Assembly: GCF_001421965.1 (NCBI RefSeq)
Contig: NZ_LMLP01000001.1
Coordinates: 372,001-436,000, forward strand
DNA length: 64,000 bases
DNA from: Sphingomonas sp. Leaf67
GTDB lineage: Bacteria; Pseudomonadota; Alphaproteobacteria; Sphingomonadales; Sphingomonadaceae
Direction of reading: 5' to 3'
The notes under the pieces were generated by a model. It had not been told where the DNA came from, did not search any database, and saw only the letters and a list, made by a program, of their open reading frames with translations. The position numbers were made by a program, and so were the translations under genes. How positions within the stretch are numbered: position 1 is the first letter of the stretch; the number at the start of each line of letters is the position of its first letter. This document shows, in pieces, positions 60,919 through 64,000 of the stretch.

Positions 60919-61718
60919 CCTCTCGCCGCCGCCGCCATCTCCGCATTGCGCCGTTCGGACGCAGCGAGGGTCGCGGCGAGCAGGCGTTTCAGCGCGTCGC
61001 CTTCGTCGAGGACGTTCAGCCCCTGCCGCGTCGAGCCGCCGGGGCTGGCGACGCGATCGGCGAGCGTTGCGGGCGAGGCATCGCTTCCTGCCGCCATCGT
61101 CGCCGAACCCTGCACCGTGGCGATGGCGAGGCGTTGCGCCTGATCAGAGGGCAGACCAAGCGCCGCGCCCGCCGCCGCCAGCGCGTCGATGAAGCAGAAC
61201 ACGAATCCCGGCCCGCAGCCCGACAAGGCGGTTACGGCATCGAACAGCGTGGCATCGTCGATCCATTCGACCAGTCCGAGCGGCTGCATCAGCGCTTCGG
61301 CAGTCGACCGGGCATTGCCATCCGATCCGTGCGAGTGGAGCGCAACCACCCCCTGCCCGATCGCGACCGGCAAATTGGGCATGGCGCGCACGATCGTCGC
61401 TGCGTCGAACCGGCGGGCGAGCGCGGCTTCCTCGACACCGGCGAGGATCGAGATCAACAGCGGCACGCCGGCGAGGCGGGGGGCCAGATCGGGCGCGATC
61501 ACATCGAGTTGCTGCGGCTTGACCGCCAGGACGACGATCGCCGGACGGGTTTCGGGCAGCGTGATCGCATGGGTAACGCCCGCCGGAACCTCGCGCGGGC
61601 TGCGGGTAACGACGGTGATCGCCGCCGGATCGACGCCGTCGGCGATCCAGCGGTCGAGCATCGCCCCGCCCATATTGCCGCAGCCGACCAGCCACAGCGG
61701 TCCGGGCAGTGCGGTCAT
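60915..61718 (-). CDS. proC: Pyrroline-5-carboxylate reductase
   Basis: A 267-aa enzyme that makes proline from P5C. The N-terminal dinucleotide site reads LWLVGCGNMGGAML, followed by VVLAVKPQQLDVIAP and the catalytic-domain signature SGCGPGFVFCFIDALAAAGA, ending VASPGGSTRQGLNVLDEGD. ATG 61718 overlaps the YbjN stop (ATGA) and its own stop overlaps the beta-lactamase ATG. Confidence 0.95.
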   Translation of the reverse strand: MTALPGPLWLVGCGNMGGAMLDRWIADGVDPAAITVVTRSPREVPAGVTHAITLPETRPAIVVLAVKPQQLDVIAPDLAPRLAGVPLLISILAGVEEAALARRFDAATIVRAMPNLPVAIGQGVVALHSHGSDGNARSTAEALMQPLGLVEWIDDATLFDAVTALSGCGPGFVFCFIDALAAAGAALGLPSDQAQRLAIATVQGSATMAAGSDASPATLADRVASPGGSTRQGLNVLDEGDALKRLLAATLAASERRNAEMAAAARG

Positions 61719-62215
61719 GCCTCGCCCTGCGTCTCGATCATCGACGCGGCGATGGCTTCCTTCGGCGTCTTGCCGCCCCACAGCACGAACTGGAACACCG
61801 GGTAGAAGCGTTCGCATTCGTCGATCGCGGCGTCGATGATCAATTCGGCCTGATCGATGGTCAGCGCCGGCTCGTCGCCCAGCATCGCGGCATGGCGATA
61901 CAGCAGGATGCCGCTCGACGACCAAAGTTCGAAATGCCCGATCCACAGCTGTTCGTTGATCAGGCCGATGGTTTCGTAGATCGCACTGCGCCGTTCATCC
62001 GCTACGCGAATATCGGGCAGCGCGAGGAATTGCAGGACGCCGTCCTCTCCGCGCCAGATCGCGCGGAGTTCGAATTCGGTCCAGCTACCCTTCACGTTCG
62101 CGACGATCTCGTCGCCGTCCCGTTCATGCTTCCAGCCGTGCGCCGCGAAATAGCGCTCCAGCGTATCGATCGGAGCGGCGTCGTCGCCGTCCTCTTCCAC
62201 TTCGTCCAACATCAT
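61715..62215 (-). CDS. YbjN-domain protein
   Basis: A 166-aa acidic protein of the YbjN/T3SS-chaperone-like family: LERYFAAHGWKHERDGDEIV, WTEFELRAIWRGEDGVLQFL, INEQLWIGHFELWSSSGILL and GGKTPKEAIAAS. In alphaproteobacteria it often precedes proC, as here. Function unknown; an ATG or GTG one or two codons upstream could also start it. Confidence 0.88.
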   Translation of the reverse strand: MMLDEVEEDGDDAAPIDTLERYFAAHGWKHERDGDEIVANVKGSWTEFELRAIWRGEDGVLQFLALPDIRVADERRSAIYETIGLINEQLWIGHFELWSSSGILLYRHAAMLGDEPALTIDQAELIIDAAIDECERFYPVFQFVLWGGKTPKEAIAASMIETQGEA

Positions 62216-62276
62216 CCCCACGCCTTAGCCGCGCGCGTTGCCCCCGTCACGCGCCACGGCGGACGTGCGGCACGAA

Positions 62277-62573
62277 TCAAAGCGCGCCTTCGCCGGCACC
62301 CGACGTGTCGGCCGTCAGCGGCTGTGCGACAGCCTGCTTGCCTTCCAATGCATCGAGCCGGGCGCGCAGCGCATCGGCTTCGTCACGGGCGGCGACGGCC
62401 ATGGCCTTCACCACTTCGAATTCGTCGCGGCTGACGAAATCCATGCCGCCGAGAAACGTCTTGGCCCGCTCGCGCGCTGCCGCCTCGCCCTCGCGGGCCA
62501 TGCCGGCGATGGTGCCGGCGGCGCCGTTCACGAACTTGGCGAAATCGTCGAACAGGCGGTTGTCGGACTGCAT
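62277..62573 (-). CDS. ubiK: Accessory factor UbiK-family protein
   Basis: A 98-aa protein of the former BMFP family: MQSDNRLFDDFAKFVNGAAG and a C-terminal coiled coil (ADALRARLDALEGKQAV). It helps ubiquinone assembly at the membrane. The AAAGGA site before ATG 62573 and the family's usual size agree. Confidence 0.9.
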   Translation of the reverse strand: MQSDNRLFDDFAKFVNGAAGTIAGMAREGEAAARERAKTFLGGMDFVSRDEFEVVKAMAVAARDEADALRARLDALEGKQAVAQPLTADTSGAGEGAL

Positions 62574-62615
62574 GGGAAATCCTTTTCGTTGGCAAAGGCG
62601 GGACGCCGCCTGCCG

Positions 62616-63170
62616 TCAAAGTGCGATTTGGGTGGAATGGGCCGGCGGCACAAGGGTTTCCGCATCGGGATTGCGCCGGTCGATCTGCCAGTTCAGCGCC
62701 GATGCGACCACCAGCCACGCCAGATACGGCACCAACAGCCACGCCGCGAGCGGACGGATGCGGCCAAAGGCGAAGGTCGTGGCAAGCGCGGTGAAGAACA
62801 GCGCGACGATCAGGATCAGCGCAAGGCTCACCTGATGCGCGCCAAAGAACAGCGGCGACCAGACGAGGTTCATCACCAGTTGCACGACGAACAGCGCGAT
62901 GGCGATGCCCCGCCCCCGCGCGCCGCGCGCGCTGAGGATGATCGCCAGCGAGAAGCCCATCGCCACGTACAGGATCGTCCAGACGACCGGGAAGGCCCAG
63001 TTCGGCGGCCGCAGCGCCGGCAGGTCGAGCATCCGGTACCAGCCGTTATCGTCGCCGGCGACGACCAGCTGGCCCGACGTGAAACCCAGCAGCAGGATCA
63101 GCGGCACGCATATCACGGCCCGTCGCAGGAATTCCGAACGCAACTGCCACTTCGACGCGATCTCGTTCAT
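62616..63170 (-). CDS. tspO: TspO/MBR-family membrane protein
   Basis: A 184-aa protein with five helices and the TspO signatures: LPALRPPNWAFPVVWTILYV, GIAIALFVVQLVMNLVWSPL, FFGAHQVSLALILIVALF and PLAAWLLVPYLAWLVVAS. It binds tetrapyrroles or cholesterol-like ligands. ATG 63170 gives a sensible N-terminus (MNEIASKWQL). Confidence 0.94.
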   Translation of the reverse strand: MNEIASKWQLRSEFLRRAVICVPLILLLGFTSGQLVVAGDDNGWYRMLDLPALRPPNWAFPVVWTILYVAMGFSLAIILSARGARGRGIAIALFVVQLVMNLVWSPLFFGAHQVSLALILIVALFFTALATTFAFGRIRPLAAWLLVPYLAWLVVASALNWQIDRRNPDAETLVPPAHSTQIAL

Positions 63171-63209
63171 CCCGTACCCCGGTGCCGGCCACACGCCGTG
63201 CGCAGCCGT

Positions 63210-63998
63210 TCAGGCGGCATTGCTTGCTGTGTGCGCTGCGTCATTGCAAGTGTCCGTAGTGGATTCGGGGGCGGTGGCGGCGATCAGGAACTCGATATTG
63301 CCCTCGGGCCCGGTAATCGGGCTGCGATCAATGCCAATCACCTGCCAACCGCTGTCGGTCAGCCATGCCGCGACCTCGTCACAGACGCGGGTGTGGATGG
63401 CGGGATCGCGGACCACGCCGCCCTTGCCGACCTCTTCGCGCCCCGCCTCGAACTGCGGCTTGATGAGGGCGAGCAACCGCCCGCCGGGCTTTACGAAGCC
63501 GAGCGGGACGGCCAGCACCTTCGACAGGGCGATGAAGCTGGCGTCGCAGACGACCAGATCGACGGGTTCGGGAATATGCGCGGGCGTCAGCAGTCGTGCA
63601 CTCAACTGTTCGAGGACGACGACGCGCGGGTCCTGTCGCAGCTTCCATGCGAGCTGGTTGGTGCCGCTGTCGACGGCATAGACGCGGGTCGCACCATTGG
63701 TCAGCAGCACGTCGGTAAAGCCGCCGGTAGACGACCCGACATCGACAGCGATCGCACCGGTCACGTTCCAGCCGAAATGGTCGAGGCCGTGCGCCAGCTT
63801 GACCCCGCCACGCGATACCCAGGGATGATCACGCCCGCGCACGTCGAGCACGGCGGCGTCGGGAAGCTGCTGTCCCGGCTTGTCGACCTTGCGGTCGCCG
63901 ACGAAGACTAGTCCGGCCATGATGAGCGCCTGCGCCCGGGTGCGGCTCTCGGCGAGGCCGCGATCGACGAGCATCTGGTCCGCGCGTTGCTTTGCCAT
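63210..63998 (-). CDS. tlyA: TlyA-family rRNA methyltransferase (hemolysin A)
   Basis: A 262-aa protein with an N-terminal S4 domain (QRADQMLVDRGLAESRTRAQ) and a FtsJ-like methyltransferase: AIAVDVGSSTGGFTDVLL (SAM site), VVCDASFIALS and ALIKPQFEAGREEVGKGGVV. It would 2'-O-methylate 16S/23S rRNA. The ATG at 63998 gives a full-length protein, so it is complete. Confidence 0.95.
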   Translation of the reverse strand: MAKQRADQMLVDRGLAESRTRAQALIMAGLVFVGDRKVDKPGQQLPDAAVLDVRGRDHPWVSRGGVKLAHGLDHFGWNVTGAIAVDVGSSTGGFTDVLLTNGATRVYAVDSGTNQLAWKLRQDPRVVVLEQLSARLLTPAHIPEPVDLVVCDASFIALSKVLAVPLGFVKPGGRLLALIKPQFEAGREEVGKGGVVRDPAIHTRVCDEVAAWLTDSGWQVIGIDRSPITGPEGNIEFLIAATAPESTTDTCNDAAHTASNAA

Positions 63999-64000
63999 GG

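Noticed and set aside
62238..63911. 557-codon plus-strand frame opposite ubiK, tspO and tlyA
   Set aside because: Covers three convincing genes on the other strand; no domain and biased composition.

Overview
The window is high-G+C DNA that reads as a chromosome segment of a Sphingomonas-like alphaproteobacterium. Evidence is the gene content: a large TonB-dependent receptor with glycoside hydrolases, a NDUFA12/DUF2155 pair, an exosortase-A-associated O-glycosylation ligase, a UbiK factor, a B3-type metallo-beta-lactamase, and the tRNA-Trp/secE/nusG and rplK/rplA blocks. The genus is an inference; no rRNA is present.

Region 1 (1 to about 13.45 kb) is the right part of a lambda-like prophage integrated at the 3' end of tRNA-Pro. 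From the tRNA inwards it holds a tyrosine integrase and an early rightward operon (five phage genes of unknown or loosely assigned role, a PAPS-reductase-like protein, a 156-aa protein and a small HTH protein). Next come a CI-type S24 repressor, a divergent Cro-like gene, and a long leftward operon ending in a primase-polymerase/D5 helicase. A hypothetical gene and the small and large terminase subunits follow; the large subunit runs off the window. Five copies of one palindrome (TGCGATAATCGCA type) sit at both early promoters. An iteron-like repeat cluster lies beside the primase gene.

Region 2 (13.6-24.9 kb): tRNA-Ile2(CAU), a LacI regulator divergent from a ROK fructokinase, an IclR regulator, then a polysaccharide utilisation locus. 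In that locus a GH3 beta-glucosidase is divergent from LacI, TonB receptor and GH144-like glucanase genes, suggesting beta-1,2-glucan use.

Region 3 (25.2-30.7 kb) is a tightly overlapping operon for a caa3-type oxidase: subunit II fused to cytochrome c, a subunit I-III fusion, a small membrane protein, CtaG and a triheme cytochrome c.

Region 4 (30.8-36.0 kb): aat, convergent with DUF2155/NDUFA12 genes, then DUF192, a double cold-shock protein, recX and a fatty acyl-AMP ligase.

Region 5 (36.1-43.4 kb): tRNA-Trp, a DedA-like protein, an outer-membrane barrel, secE-nusG, then rplK-rplA. Between nusG and rplK lie 3.4 kb of other genes, including an A+T-rich OLD-family ATPase/TOPRIM nuclease that looks horizontally acquired and may be an antiphage gene. 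nusG and rplA are each followed by the same kind of multi-hairpin RNA element.

Region 6 (43.4-64 kb) is mainly chromosomal housekeeping and envelope genes: deaminase, polysaccharide deacetylase, histidine kinase, Lrp, CvpA, an IscU-like protein, KefB-type antiporter, O-glycosylation ligase, acyltransferase, DJ-1-like protein, topoisomerase IB, MscS, MaoC, thiolase, IlvE, MarR, and a leftward run of tlyA, tspO, ubiK, ybjN-like, proC and a B3 metallo-beta-lactamase. Palindromic REP-type repeats fill several intergenic spaces.
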